DNA from: Desmodus rotundus | Taxonomy: Eukaryota > Chordata > Mammalia > Chiroptera > Phyllostomidae | Assembly: GCF_022682495.2 (NCBI RefSeq) | Contig: NC_071399.1 | Span: 7,979,342 to 8,043,341, forward strand | Direction: 5' to 3' | DNA: 64,000 nt | Part shown: positions 1 through 32,459 of the stretch, piece by piece | Layout: every line of letters begins with the position of its first letter | Position numbering within the stretch: the stretch's first letter is position 1 | Position numbers and translations under genes: made by a program | Notes under the pieces: model-generated | What the model saw: the letters and a program-made list of their open reading frames with translations, nothing else | Database searches by the model: none | Told to the model about the DNA's origin: nothing

Positions 1-19491
<19,491 letters not shown>

Positions 19492-20266
19492 TGCTCCAGA
19501 CGGGCCCTTGGCTGTGCCTGCTGAGGAGTTGGAGCGTCCCAGAGATTTTCATTCTGAACTGTAGCTTTGATCGTGGTAAAAGTTACCTTGTTCTGTTTTA
19601 CCGTGGGTGTTATGCCAGCTGTTCAGAGGAACTTGTGCATAAAATATTAGGAAGTCTGTCCTCTGTTACAGTCTCACGGTATCTGACGCCCGTCGGTGTG
19701 ACACAGAAGGCTGTCAGCCCACCGTTATTATTGCAAGTCATTTTGCGAACCCTAAGTGCTTTTGAAAGTGAGGGATTTGCGTGTGCAGTGTCAGAGGAAA
19801 ATTAAGCATCCGAGTGCGACCGGACGGGGAGAGGGGACGCACTGGCACCGCCCCTGCCGGGTCCAGCGTCCCCAGGAGTTCCCTTCAGAGTTGACTGAAC
19901 TGGAGGTCCTCCACCCTCATAAATTCAGTGTGTGCTCCTGACACGTACCCAAGAACGTAGAGCCATTGTGGGACTGATCCAGAAAGCTTCCAGAAGGTTT
20001 TAATTGGAGCAGTGTGAGTTGTCTAAAACGTATCTTTGTTTTCCATCAAACGTGTCGGATGGGCCCAGCTCCCAGCCGAGTGTGGGTTGTTTGTAGAGCA
20101 GGTCTGTGTCCCAGCGGAGTGGGATGCTTATCTGTGAGACTGCGAGGCTCTGATTATCAGCCTAGTTTCCCGAATGAAAGGTTTTGAAAAAGTACCAGGT
20201 CTGAAAGCTTTTCACTACCTTGTGCAGTTTGAAAAGAACCATTTAAGGCTCTTAAAAACTCATGTC

Positions 20267-20272
20267 AATAAA
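20267..20272 (+). terminator. TRAPPC11 polyadenylation signal, candidate 1
   Basis: Canonical AATAAA about 775 bases after the stop codon, followed by TTTTCTTTGTTTAG-type U-rich sequence. It is the first AATAAA after the stop. Confidence 0.6.
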
Positions 20273-20383
20273 AATCATATTGTGAAAATTTTCTTTGTTT
20301 AGATATTTTAATTTAAAACAATCTGATTTTCTGGAAATTTTTATTTAAGAGTGTAGGAGTTGTAAAAAGGAAATAAGGATGTA

Positions 20384-20389
20384 AATAAA
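20384..20389 (+). terminator. TRAPPC11 polyadenylation signal, candidate 2
   Basis: A second canonical AATAAA, 117 bases after the first, followed by a TTCTC/GTGT-rich stretch. It could be an alternative distal site. Confidence 0.4.
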
Positions 20390-20410
20390 CCTGTTCTCAT
20401 TCAAATATGC

Positions 20411-21233
20411 CTGTGTACATCTTTTATTTATTTTGAGCCTGTTTGGTTTCAGTTCCGCAAAACCACTTCCACTAAAAACACACCTATGAGGTGAAAAGGA
20501 GAGCAGAGGACTGGATTCCTTCACATTACTTGACGGAAAGAGTCTTTGCTTTGGTTTTGATTCAGTCATTTCTTTCATGGCTCGTTATGTCTCCACCCAG
20601 AATATTAAAGTCTCCCTAACAACAGCTGTTAAAAACCCTGAGCTGTAATTTCCACACTGGCATTGCAGTGAGAGGCAGAATATTTCAAGAAAAAGGCACA
20701 GCAAATGGAAAGGTAAGCTGATACTTTCCACGGGGAGGGTCCGTGCTGCCCCCACAGATACCTTTCAGAAGCTCCCCTCTTGGCGGAAAACCCCAGGAGA
20801 CTCAACTAAAGTGTCCCGGCTCCCAGTGTAGAAAGTACTTCGAGGTGGACGGTGTCATTGGATGGCGGAGTGAATAAGCAGGAATGACTGCCATTTTCAG
20901 CAGCAGTCAGGTGCGACATCGGTGATCAGAGGTGGCTGCACGTGCAGTGATAAGAGAATTAGGCGGAATGAAACTCACTTAAAACTGCAAAGGTGCTGGC
21001 TTCTGCCGTCGCTACTGCTGTTTCTGGAGAGCAGGGCTTTTTCTGTTGGAGTTTGAGGGTTTGGGGGTGAAGCTTGCCTTTTTTTTAGCTTCATAATGTT
21101 CATCAGATTGCAGAATTGTAGCTTGGAAGATGTTTGCTGTTGGGTGATACTCAACTATCATTGTCTTGACAAAGGATTGAATCCCCAAAGCCAAATTTAA
21201 CAGAAAAAAAGCCCTCTACTGAAGATGAAATAT
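20411..21233. other. Intergenic stretch downstream of TRAPPC11
   Basis: I see no coding exon or nameable repeat in this roughly 0.8 kb. The ORFs are short and uninformative. Confidence 0.5.
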
Positions 21234-21241
21234 TGAATTAT

Positions 21242-21424
21242 TTTTTTAATCCTCACCCAAGGATATGTTCATTGATTTTAGAGAGGGAACAAAGGAGAGA
21301 GAGTGAGAGAAACATTGGTGTGAGAGAGAAACATGGGTTGCCTCCCGTAGGTCCCCCGGCTGGGGATCGAACCTGCAACTTCTTGGTGCACAGGACCAAA
21401 CCAACTGAGCCACCTGGCCAGGGT
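21242..21424 (-). mobile_element. Ves SINE, intergenic, antisense
   Basis: Reverse-oriented Ves: T-run, then cattgattttagagaggga, then gagaaacattggtgtgag, then ggggatcgaacctgcaac, then aactgagccacctggccagg. It is flanked by tgaattat at 21234-21241 and 21432-21438, consistent with a target-site duplication. Confidence 0.92.
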
Positions 21425-21544
21425 GCAACACTGAATTATCTGAACACAGGGCAGGAGGAATCTATGATAGCTCGTGATGTTTATCAGAGGTGTTAGCTGC
21501 TCAGACTACACATACAATGTTTTCTCCACTCTGATTACCATCCT

Positions 21545-21960
21545 TTACTGCATCTTATTTTCTATTGTGAAAGTTTCCAAACATACAGAAAAGTAGAGAC
21601 TATAACATGTTTACATGCTTGTACTCAGCTTTAGTAGCCAAAAATACTTTGCCATCTACCATCTACATAGTCTTGTGCCCACACCTAATCCCCTCATATA
21701 ATTTCACCCATAAATACGAGGACTTTTAAAACATAGCCACAGTGCATTATTAATAAATTACCAGCAATTCCTTAAGACCATCTAATTCACTATATATATT
21801 TAATTTTCCTAATTGACTAAGCAGTCTTTTTACAGTTGGTTTGTTTGAATCAGCATCCACACAGGGGCCATTATTATGTTTCTTAGTTTCCTTGCTAAGT
21901 TTCATTTAATATAGAGCAGTCCCTTCCCCCTTTCTCCCTTATCCGAGTGTTGAAGGAATG
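21545..21960 (-). mobile_element. Old LINE-like fragment, antisense
   Basis: An A/T-rich element with gtgaaagtttccaaac, cccataaatacgaggac, acagttggtttgtttgaatc and a late ttccttgctaag landmark. The same series is seen in other copies in the window. Probably L1M-related; subfamily uncertain. Confidence 0.5.
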
Positions 21961-22507
21961 GGGCGGCTCCCTGGTGAAATGGTCCATGTTCTGGCTGGCC
22001 AATTGCTCCCAGGGCCTCACTGAACTGGTTTTCCATCCCCTGGAGTTCTGTGCAGTGGGAGCTAGAGAGCAAAGCTTGCCCGGGTCCCCGCTTTACGCCC
22101 GCCTGCCTTTCTCTTTTCGTAGTTACACCTCACAGGTGACATGCTGCGTTGTGTGCAAACTTTCCCCCTCCCCCTTTAGGTCTATTAAATTACCCCTCAA
22201 ATAAAGTTCCTATAGGAAAGATAATTTTTTAGTAACTTAATCATTTCTATAAATTTCAGAATAATGAGTTGGTGCCTTCATCTATCGCTAATGTTGTTCA
22301 AGAGCTTGGGTTTTGGTTTTTGTTGGTGTGTCTCCACTGCTTTCTCCCCATTCCCGTGAAAGAATCATGGGAGTGAAGGCCGGGCCGGGAGATGGGACGG
22401 CTGGTCGGTGTGGACCTGTCGGCGTCGACGATTTTGGTAGCAGCTGTCAGCTCCTCTGAAGGGGACCACCTGGCTTCACCTGAGCGGAGGGTTGCAGATG
22501 CAATGCT

Positions 22508-22523
22508 CCCCCCCCCCCCCCCC
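22508..22523. repeat. Poly(C) tract, 16 C
   Basis: A homopolymer run, likely length-variable or mis-sequenced in some assemblies. Confidence 0.95.
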
Positions 22524-22764
22524 GCCCCCTGTCTACAGCTTCCACTTTGAAAACTAAAGTTCACGAGAAATTTCCATCTGCAAAGATAAAACCAGCAGGA
22601 CAGCTTCTCCACACTTCATTCACTCCAGCAAACCTTTATGAAGCAGGCACTTAAATCAACATGGCACAGTGTCGATGCTCTGAGTGGTTACTTGGGAAAG
22701 CAGTGCAAGAGCCCGCCACGAAGGAAAAGTACAATTATATTTAATCCATTATTTTATATTCTTC

Positions 22765-22956
22765 TTTAAAAATACTTTTTTCAATGTTGGTTTTAGAGAG
22801 AGGGGGAGGGGGGCAGAGAGACAGAAACATTGATTTCTTGTTCCACTTATTTACGTGTTTATTGGTTCCTTCTAGTTTGTGGCCTGACCAGGGATCGAAA
22901 CCCCCAACCTTAGGGTGTGGGGAGGATCTCTTACCAGCTGAGCTACCAGGCCAGGG
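22765..22956 (-). mobile_element. Diverged Ves-type SINE, antisense
   Basis: It has the same organisation as other copies: tttagagagaggggga tail side, agaaacattgattt, then gaccagggatcgaaacccc, then accagctgagctaccagg and ccaggg at the head. It is more diverged than the others, so an older insertion. Confidence 0.78.
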
Positions 22957-22959
22957 TTA

Positions 22960-25900
22960 GATTAATGGACAGGGAGGCAGAGAGGTTCCTCTAGTGGGGT
23001 TTTGTAGGAAGGGATGGGACTCACCTCCCAGGACAGCAAGGGCAGCTGGGGATTTATAGCCTGGAAGCAGGGAGGGGTCAGTGGCGGGAAATTGCTAAGA
23101 GGAAACAGTGGCAGCAGGGGGATTCTTGCTGGAGGCTGACCTGGGGCTCAGAGACCAAGGATTCTGGTTCAAACAGGCTTCCCCACGGACAGAGAGGGAA
23201 GGCCAAGGTCAGGCCTAGAGGGCTCAGAGGAGCCCGATTCAAGTTGGGTCCAAGGAGAGAGCCTTTGTCGCTGCACGGAGCTATGGGCACATTTTCTTCT
23301 CCACGTTAATAATCACTCCGCCTCTATCACGCAGTGCAGCGTCCACTGCTCTCAAAGTCAAGTCTGAGCCCGCTGGGTAAGCAGAAGCTTTCTTTTCCCT
23401 GTGGCTTCTGTCTCCCTCCCAGGAAATGAAAGCAGGCTGCGCCTTCAGAGCTACGCTCCCTGCACAGATGGCCCTGCGCACCACCCGCCCAGGACACGCA
23501 GGTGGGATGACTAGCTGGCTCCAGGTTCTGCGCTGCAGGAAGAAATTTCCAAAGCTGTCAGACAGGCTGGGTGACTTCAGGACAATACGCCTTTATGTTT
23601 TAAAATTGGACCCCAGCGGGGAAGAAAAAGGTTTTCCTGCACGTAGCTGAAACAAAGCTTCAGGAGCCCCTGCTGGTTGCACACGGGCAGCCACTCCCAC
23701 CCCAGGGTGCAGCTCCCAGGTCACGGGTCCCTGGGCCCTGTGCAGCCCCCCCGCCCATGCCTGGGCCTAGGAGCTGCGGCAACCCGGGCACCCACCCATG
23801 GTGGCAGCCCCACTGAGCTGCAGCAGGATCGCAGCTCCCAAGTGGACAACGCACAGCCGGTGACTTCCTCTGTCTTACACAGGGCAACTTGTAGGAAGCC
23901 AGCCTAGGGGCAGCAATTTGCAGGAAGCTGGCCCAGGGGTAGAGCTCAGGCCCGGCCAGCATTTCCCCTTGTGCACAATGCCTTCCAAGGGTTTTGCAAA
24001 GCCCACTTGGGAGGTGAAGCAGCATTAAATATACCCTTCTTTCTAGAAGGGCGCATGATCCAGAAGGGGAAAAATTTTGCCTAGATGGGAGTTCCCTGCT
24101 CTCCAAACCTGTCTGGGTCTGCAGGGTGCTTCTTCCAGCCTGCATGCCAGCACCCTCCACTCCGCCCCCAGCTTGAGTAGTCCCACTGAAGGCGCGTGAG
24201 AAACTGTGTTCCAGAGGATAGCCACTAGCCCCCAAGAGCTGGCAGTGGAATGAGCAGCAAGGGGCGGGGGCGGGAAGGGCCTCCTGGCAACCTGGGCACC
24301 CCTGGTATTTCCTCTCCCGGGGAGCTTCCCCACCCATGTCCCTCCTTCCTCCTCCTCTCCAGTGTGGGCTGGCAGGTGCTCAGAGCTCTCAGCGGGGCCT
24401 GGGCCTGGACACACCCATCTTCCTGTGTAAGAAGGGCCCTCCTGCCTGGTGAAATCACCTTTGTCCCCGACATGTAGGCCTGGGCCAGAGAAATATTTAG
24501 TAACACAGAGAAATGGTCACTGTATATTTTTGAGGGAAAAAAAGCAAATTTGAAACAGTGCATGTGATGTGACCTTGTTCTGCAGGACAGCAGAAAACAC
24601 ACCCCACCAGATACACACCCAAAGGAGACAGAGCACGGGGGGCACACCCAACTCTATCTGTGGGTGGTCAGGTTATAGGTGATTTGATTTTCATCTCTGT
24701 TTTCAAGTGTTTTCTCTAGTCACTGTGTTCTCTTCTAACAAGAAAAAATGATAAATGTTAGTTCTAAGGGAACGTGCCCCCAGCCCCTGTGGGAGAACAG
24801 TCAGTGGATGGGTCCCACTGCTCCTTAGTGGCCTAGGACAGTCCCATGGAGGTCAGGGGTGTGACAGCTGAGTGTGTTGCAGACGAGAATGGGATTATGC
24901 AGTTTGTATCCCTCACTGAGCACTGCTTCCTACTGGGGAAGTTCTGCTCAGAGGAAAAGCACTAGCACCACGACTTGGAAAGCCCCCACACGTCTGAAAG
25001 AGGGCCCCTGAAGCTCCGTCGGGTGAAGGCATTGTTAGGTGTCTGAGACGAGTTACATTCTACTGGATCCCCAGGCGCAGGTATGTCTGTGTGAGCCGCG
25101 GCCACAGAGACGTCTCCCCTGCCCCCAGGAGCTCGCCCAGGGGCGAGGGCCTGGGCACGAAAGTAGGGAGGCCCACAGGGAACAGACACAGACATAAATT
25201 TTTGAGGGCTCATTATTCCCCTTCCTAAAGGCCAAACCGGGAGTGTCCACCACACCTCAGTGACCAGAGGAGGCAGGGACATGCGGGCCCAGCAGGAGGA
25301 GGCAGTGTGACAGACCCAGAGCACCGTCCCTTCGAGGCCGCACAGCCTTTGGGGGGCCCCCCGTGGCCCGCCAGACTCCTTTCGCACGCCCTGTATGGAC
25401 TGTCAGTCTTGTCTTGTGACATCTTACAGGTGTGTTTCCTCCCACCAGATGGAATCTCTTTGTTCTTCAATTCTGTCCTCTCTGGCGCCTAGCCCAAGGC
25501 TCAGGGACACAGCTGACAGTGGCCACCAGGAAACTTAGGTGCATGTGACCAGTATAGAGGATGGTTACGTGGACGGAATACCAAAGTTAACAACCAATTA
25601 CTTGTTAACTCAGTAACTGAGCTGGGAACAGAGAAGCGAGAGAACCCCAAACCAGCTGCCCGGTTGGTTTAGTCCATAAGGAGAAAGCCCTCCGGTCCAG
25701 GGCACCCAGACGCCCCGCTGGCTGCTTAGAGGGATTATATCCTGGAAATGGATGCATGGTGGACGTGGCTATTCTGACAACGAGAGTGCTTTATTACTTG
25801 TTCAAGTTGAGCAGATGTATTTACTGATCAAGCAGAATTTTAAAACAATGTATATTTCCTGCTAAGAATGGAATTAAAAAGGCAGCTAATCCTTGTAGAA

Positions 25901-26640
25901 ACTGCAGATTCCATGTCTGAAAACAAGAACTATAAAGAGGAGTTTGGAACATTCTGTCATATCAGAAACCAGGGGAGTTATGAAATAGCGCTGCCCTCAT
26001 GCTGAAGTGACCTGGAGGCAGCCTGAACAGCGTCCCGGCGGAGTGGTGAGCTCACTGTGGCACTCAGAAAAAAGGACACACAGCATTCATTGGCTGCGCT
26101 GAAAGGTTTCTAGAGAACCATCCTATTATACTGAAAACTGAGAAATGGAAAAATCAAGCATTTTTCCTGCCATTCCTGAACGAATTGTACTTTAAGTAGG
26201 CGACAGAATAACTTACCTATATAGGGGCATCTCAGCGAATAATGAGCCCGGCAGCGATCATCAGGAGCTTGGGGCATCACAAGAACAGAGACAGCCTGAC
26301 CCTGTGCCTCCTGATGGAAACACGCCACCCTGTGACATAATCTTGCCCAAACTGAACATCATTCCGGTTGTGCTCCTCTATCTAACTTCCAATTTACAGA
26401 AAATACAAGGGAGTATTTAGAGACAGCATAAGGAAATCATGAGCAGAAACCAGACTATAGGTAGCTATAGGGACACATGTTCAACTCTGCTCTGAAAATA
26501 TTCAATGGGAAGTTCTAGAAATAAACAGTTCACAAGTTTCAAATTGCTCACCGTTCTGAGCAATGTGATGAAATCTTGCAAGTCCCATTTGGTACCCCCC
26601 CCACCCCCCCAGCATGTGACCCTTCCCTTCATCCAGCATC
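22960..26640. other. GC-rich intergenic stretch without recognised gene
   Basis: About 3.7 kb of mostly GC-rich sequence. The longest open frame (23660-24337, minus strand, 225 codons) is proline/glycine/leucine-rich and has no domain or splice logic that I recognise. Parts may be old LTR sequence, but I cannot support a family. Confidence 0.5.
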
Positions 26641-26652
26641 TCCACGCTATAC

Positions 26653-26850
26653 CAGGGGTGTCCTTCCTTTTGGCGTCTCTGGGCCGCACTGGAAGAAGAA
26701 GAGTTGTCTTGGGCCACACATTAAATACATTGCAACATGTAATCACACAAAAATCTCGTGTTTAAAGCAGATTTACTCTTTTGTGTTGGGCCACATTCAT
26801 AGCAGTCCTGGGACGCATGCGGCCCGTGGGCTGCAGGTTGGACGCCCCTG
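26653..26850 (+). mobile_element. MER30-like non-autonomous hAT element
   Basis: A 198-bp element with terminal inverted repeats: caggggtgtcc at the left end and ggacgcccctg at the right end (10 of 11 complementary). The interior gggccgcactggaagaagaa, ttgtcttgggccacaca and tgcggcccgtgggctgcagg is the known mammalian MER30-type pattern. I see no clear 8-bp target duplication. Confidence 0.7.
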
Positions 26851-28690
26851 GAGATGCTCCCCACCTGGTAGCCACTCAGTAGCCCTCTCTGTGATTGGGT
26901 CAATTACCTCAGAGCTTGTGCTCAAGCCCCCCTTATTTTACTTAATAATGGCCCAGAATGCAAGAGGGATGCTGGCCTTCGGGAGGTGTCGGGTGTCAGA
27001 GAGAAGCCGTGAAGTGCTTCCTTGAAGTGAAAGGATGAAAGTTCTTGACCTAATAAGGAAAGAAAAGAATCATATGCTGAGGTTGCTAACTGACGCTGCT
27101 AACTAAAAAACCGTACGCTGAGATTGTAACCCTATATCTATAGCAAGAACTAATCTTCCATCCACAAAATTGTGAAGAAGGAAAAAGAAATTCCTGCACT
27201 TTTGCTGTCACCAACTGCCAAAGTCAGCCACAGTGTGTGAGGAGTGTTCAGTGAACACAGAAAGGGCATTAAATGTGTGGGTGGGAGGCGTGACGTCATC
27301 ACAGCCCCGTGATTCTCCTTCTCAGCTATCGTCAGAAGGTCAATAGTCGCCTAACGTTGCATCACGAGCTGCGCCACCCACCTCCCTCCCTCTCCTCCCA
27401 GATGCCTCGTACCATCTCAAGTCAGCGCAGGGAGGGTGAGTGCGGACAGTCAGGTGCTTGGAAAAGTCAGATACTTTGAAAGAGGGAGAGAGACCACAGT
27501 CGCATAACTTTATTAAGGCCTATTGTTGTAATTGTTCTGTTTATTAGTAATCCTTCATCGCTGACTGTGCCTGATTTATAAGTTAAACTTCACCATGGGT
27601 ATGCACGTGTAGGAAAAACATAGTGTACGTTGAGTTCCGTACTATCCACGGGTTCAGGCATCCACTGGAGGTCTTGGAACGTATCTTGGGAGGACTACTG
27701 TAGGTTTTGGTTTTTTACTTTTAAGTCTGTGATCCATTTTGAGGTGGAATCTCAAAAGAATTTGCATACTTTTGACTTTTGTTTTAAAATTATGAGTTCA
27801 TACTGACATTTCCAATTCAGATGTAAGATGATAGCGTTTTTATTTAAAATTTTTTTAACTTCTCTTTTCTTTTATACTGAAAATTTAAGTTCCTAACAAC
27901 AGTGAAACAATTACTTATTTGCTTTATCCTACAATACCTATCACAATGTAAAAATAAGAACACCAATGTTACCAAAACACTACTAACTGTATTTTACAAA
28001 TTTCTTTGTGTCCTTAGGTTGTACAATTCTAACAATATATAGTAAAAAGTCTGTTTTAAAGTTCCATTTAAATACTTGCTTTCTCTATGTTGTCATGCTA
28101 CAGCTTAATAATACATATACAATACATATAAGCTTATCGCTACAAGCGTTTTTTCCATTGTCTGGGTTTGCTTTATACGTTGTTTTTAAATTAATTTTAA
28201 TTTATTTTTCAATTATGTAAGCCACTTGCTGTTTCTAAATGATACAACGTGGTAAATTTCACTTGTCTTGCTTCCATTCTGGTTGTCCCAGTGTTCCAGC
28301 CTCCGCCCCAACCGGCAATCATTTTTACTAATTTTGGGTTCTTTCTTCCATGGTGTTTGTGATTTTTTCCAAGTGTCTACTTACACTTATCCTCCCTTTC
28401 TTACACAGTGTGTGCTATTGCTTTTTAGGACAGAGTATAATAATGTAATAAAAATTACATATGTATGGGTATATTTATGTGCTTCCGTAATGTAGATTTT
28501 TTTTCTTTGCTTTGCTTTTGGTCTACCTGTAGATCTTAATATTTAGGAAGGTTTGCATTTTTTTCCCAATTGTTAACTTTGTTAACTCCTTTAGGCCCTT
28601 CTTTTTTATGTACTGTCCACGTGTTCAATGAGAGCGGGTCTTGGTGTGGGCCACCCGGCTGAGTCTCCCAGGACCATACTCTGACCTTTC
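26851..28690. other. AT-rich intergenic stretch
   Basis: The part at 27700-28250 has an L1-like look in antisense (taagtctgtgatccattttgag near 27721). It is too decayed to delimit. No gene is seen. Confidence 0.4.
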
Positions 28691-28699
28691 ACTAGTTAG

Positions 28700-28870
28700 G
28701 CTCAAATATCTTTTATTTCATGAAAGATTTTAGAGTTAGTGTGTATAATTCTCTTTTGTGGGTGAGAAAACTGAGGCGTCTGAAGTCAAATGACTTGTTT
28801 AGTTACAGCTAAAAATTGGCAGAGCTAGAGTTTGAACTTGGGTTTTCTAACTCAGATCGAGCAATCTACG
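28700..28870 (-). repeat. MIR-family relic, antisense
   Basis: The landmarks gtgagaaaactgaggcg, tcaaatgacttg, ttggcagagctagagtttga and acttgggttttctaac are the antisense MIR core. Confidence 0.5.
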
Positions 28871-29234
28871 TTAAAAGTAAATACATTTTCCTGAAATTCT
28901 TAAGGTGAGCTAAGATGTTGTTAAAATCATTGACCTCTCATACACTAAATATCCAAATATTTGACTGAATTGCCTTATGAGCCAACCTTACACTGAAACA
29001 ATTTCTCCGGTTTCTGCGTTTCTGTGAACTACACTCTCCTGGGCCCTCAAACCTAAAACCTTCAGGGAGTAGGGCAAAGGGGTGTTCCCTCTGCATAGAA
29101 TTTAAGATTGCTAGAACATTCCCTTCCCTTTGCCTCACACCCTCAACACAAATTCCTTCTGGTTCAGATACCTGAGATTCCACACTTTATTGGTTTGGCG
29201 TAAAGCCAGGAGAAGGAAAACAATGTACATCTCT

Positions 29235-29460
29235 TTCCTGGTGCTGGCTCTGTGCCAGGCACGGTCTGATTTACTCTCCACATCTGCCCTAGGCATCATT
29301 GTACTCTTTTATAAACAACGGAACTGAAAATCCGAGAACTTGAGTAATTTTCTTCAGGGTCACAAAACAGGTGACACGAAGAGTTTATAACAAAACCCAA
29401 GTTGGGTTGACTCCCAAACCTGTGATGTATCTTCTGCCCTAGACTCATGTTTGTGTGGGT
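29235..29460 (-). repeat. MIR-family relic, antisense
   Basis: The order gctctgtgccaggcac, then aacaacggaactgaaaatc, then gggtcacaaaacaggtg, then ccaagttgggttgac fits an antisense ancient SINE core. Confidence 0.45.
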
Positions 29461-30009
29461 CTAGCACTGAAGTAAAGGTTTGTCTTACTAGATAGATATT
29501 CGCAGAGGAAGTAAGTTTACCTGTTGTACCTGCTACAGGACCCAGCCACGCGAGTCTCCCCACACCTTCCCACTGTAACCCGCTGCAGGACTTCTGATGT
29601 CTGAGGTCTTTCTTTGGCGCCAGAGTCTGTCTCCCCAAGAATGTTACTTTGGCAGACTAAATGTACATGGGAATTAACTTCCTCACCCCAGTCCCAGCAA
29701 CCCTCAACCAAGGACTGATAGGAATGGTGTACAAAAGCCAAAGCTCCTTTGCCCTTTGGGTGTGATAACCCCACAGTGAGTCCCAGAATTCTCCACTGGG
29801 TGTAAGTTCCAGTTATCCACACAATGATGTGCTTCCCCTGTCTTAGTTCCAAACTTAACTGCAATGTTTCCTGGGACCCTTTCCAATATCAACTGCTTGC
29901 GCTCGAATCCTTATCTTAGGGATTCCCATGGTCTGCTTCTTTAGAAAACAAACTAATACAATCAGCAACTGTCCTAAATATAGAATTTTTTAAAAAAGAA
30001 AGTAGGAGA

Positions 30010-30200
30010 AAAATATTGATTCAGCGCCTCTCATCTGCCATCACTCTGCTGGCTGCTGGGAAACAATGACAATGATAAAACAGGGAGTGGACCTGTCCTC
30101 TTAGAGCTTACCTACCCCCTAGTGCAGGAATCAGATACCAGACAGACAAACCACACAAACAGGCCAGTATAACGCTGCCTGACCTCCACAAATGGGGAAG
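30010..30200 (-). repeat. L2 LINE relic, antisense
   Basis: The text attgattcagcgcctctc, ctgctggctgctgggaaaca and gtcctcttagagcttacc follows the antisense L2 3' consensus (the 'cctactatgtgccaggcac ... ggagcttac' pattern). Confidence 0.5.
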
Positions 30201-31175
30201 ACAAAGCCTCTGAGGAAGTGATGTTTTTTAATTTAAAGCAAGATTTTTTTTAATAAGGAGAAGACCCAGCAGAGCTTGAGATCATCAGACACCAGAGGGA
30301 ACAGCAGAAGGACCTCGCCAGCTCTCGTTTGTTCCCAAATAATCTTCACTAGGTCAGCTGCTTATTCCTGATCTCATTAGCTACAGCCGGGGAAGGGAGT
30401 CCTGCATTTGCCCGTGGACAAACCTGATGCCAAGGCAAGGCGACAGGGACAAAGTGGTGGAGAAAATGGAGAAAATGCCCTGCCCTTACAACCAGATGGA
30501 GGTTGTACTCTAGGGGCTGCCAGGAGACTTTTAAAAAGAGCCGAATAGATCTCCTTGAATTAAGTAATGCATGTCTGAAATGAAACATTTATTGGATGCA
30601 CTCGACTGCAGAAGAAAGGATCAGTGACTCTGAAGACAGACAGATAGAAATCATCCGAGCTGGAGCAAATGGAATAAAAAGACTTTTAAAGGAATGAGCA
30701 GAGCCTCCCTGACTGTGGGCCAACATTGGACATGGAGCCCCAGAAGAAGAGGAGGGGCAGGGAAGGTGGCCCAGCAGTTATTTGAAGAAAATAATGGGCC
30801 CCCAAATTTCCAAGTTTGATAAAAAGTATTTCAACCTATAGACTCAAGAAGCTCAACAAATCCCAAGCAGGGTAAATTCAAAGAAAAATACCATCAGGCA
30901 AATCACTGGCAAACTGCTGAAACCCAGAAATAAGCAGCTGAAGGGAAAAGGCGGGTAACTTATAGAGGAACAATGATGAGACACAATGGCAGCCGGAGAC
31001 AATGGAAACACACCTTCGAAAGTGCCTGCAGGTGGACAAAACCTGTTGCTTTGGTATTTCACGTCCAGTAAAAATATCCTGGGTTATTTTAAAGGAAGGT
31101 TGGTGAATGACCTGGATCATGTGATGTGTGGGAACACTGGTCGGAGAAGCCAGGCTGTTCCAAAGTATGTCATTC

Positions 31176-31430
31176 GGACCGTGAGTCTGGAGCCAGCCTG
31201 CCGAGCCCAGTTCCTGACCCCAGGACTCACCAGCTGAGTGAACTTGGGCCAGTGCCTTCCTTCCTCTCATATATAATAACTGTGTGATGAAGGAAAGGTA
31301 TATAATAAAATATAAATATAAAATACAGCATTATAAAATATATAATAGAAAGATGTAATTAACCTATGTTTTATGATTTGTAACTGAGAATAATAATATC
31401 CACCCCACATGGTAATTGTAAGGATTAGGT
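31176..31430 (+). repeat. MIR relic interrupted by AT-rich sequence
   Basis: The head cgtgagtctggagccagc and gagtgaacttgggcca are followed, after an AT-rich block at about 31268-31375, by the MIR 3' part aataataatatccaccccac and gtaaggattaggtg. Confidence 0.5.
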
Positions 31431-31870
31431 GGATTGTCTAATTTCCAACTACTTGGGGGTTTTCCAGATATCTGTCTTTCTGTTATTGATTTTAGTTTAA
31501 TTCCATTACGGTTCAAGAACGTATCTTGCGTGACTTCAGTTCTCATGAACCACAAAGGCTGCTTGGTGGCCCAGGGTCTCGTCTGTCTCAGCGAGTGTTT
31601 CGTGCGCAGCAGAGAAGAACTTGCGTTCTGTGGCTGTTGGATGGAGTGTAAGGGTAGTGTCCCACTGGGTCCAATGGTTGATGGTGTTCAGTTCGTCTAA
31701 TCCTTGCTGATTTCAGGACTACTGGTTATCTCTATTACTGAGAGACGATGTTAAAGTCTCCAAATGAAAATGGGCATTTGTTCAAGTCTCTTTTAAGTTC
31801 TATCAGTTTTTATGTCATGCATTTGGAAGCTCTGCTGTTGGGTGCATACCCTTCGAGCCTCACCGTTGTG
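31430..31870 (-). mobile_element. L1 LINE fragment, antisense
   Basis: The antisense L1 landmarks occur in order: gggggttttccagatatct, attgattttagtttaattcc, atctcttattactgaga-like text, gttaaagtctccaaatg, ttctatcagtttttatgtc and gttgggtgcataccc. The reading frame is destroyed. Confidence 0.75.
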
Positions 31871-32194
31871 TGTAAGCTGTCACTTGAAAGATAAGATTAA
31901 ATTTAAAATGTGCCAAAGGCAGGAAGAACATTCCAGGAAATGGAAATAACCATGGCAAAGGCACCGGCGAAGGGCTTGAGTGGTCAGTGAGTGAGTGACC
32001 AGCACCCTCTACTGTTAGAGTAGGAGGCACGTGGCAGAGAATCACCAATGAACCATAACATTCACTACATTTTGCTTTGCCAACTTTTGACCCGATCATC
32101 CACAATGCAGCTAAGTGAATTATTTGGATCATCTACTCTGTGAAAACAACCAATTTGGATGATGCAGTGTCCAAAGTGAATTGTATGGGCAGTA

Positions 32195-32385
32195 GAGTAT
32201 GATTCTGGAGCCAATTAGTCTGAGTCCAGTTTCTTACTCCAACATGCAATAGCCAAGTGAACTCGAGCAAGGTCCTTCACCTCGTTCTGCCTCATCTTCC
32301 CATCTGTAACAACAGAGCTTCAAACGTCTCTCCTAACAATAGCGCCCACTTCAGAAGCTTACTGGAAAGACTGAGTTGACCCATC
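32195..32385 (+). repeat. MIR relic
   Basis: It has gattctggagccaattag, aatagccaagtgaactcg, agcaaggtccttcacctcg and cctcatcttcccatctgtaa in MIR order. It is among the clearer MIR copies here. Confidence 0.65.
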
Positions 32386-32459
32386 ACTCAACAGACAACA
32401 CCTACTTATTTCAAAAGCAGCTGTCTAAATGAATGGAATGAACCAGGCAGAGCAGGACC

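Larger units (their letters stand above)
19492..20410 (+). other. TRAPPC11: TRAPPC11 3'UTR (approximate end)
   Basis: This is non-coding sequence directly after the TRAPPC11 stop. It contains two AATAAA hexamers (20267-20272 and 20384-20389), each followed by T/GT-rich sequence. A roughly 0.8-0.9 kb 3'UTR fits the human transcript as I remember it. I cannot tell which signal is used, so the end is an estimate. Confidence 0.7.

Noticed and set aside
23660..24337. 225-codon open frame on the minus strand
   Set aside because: It is a GC-rich, low-complexity reading with overlapping long frames on the other strand. It has no recognisable domain, no conserved start context and no splice logic, and is best explained by base composition.
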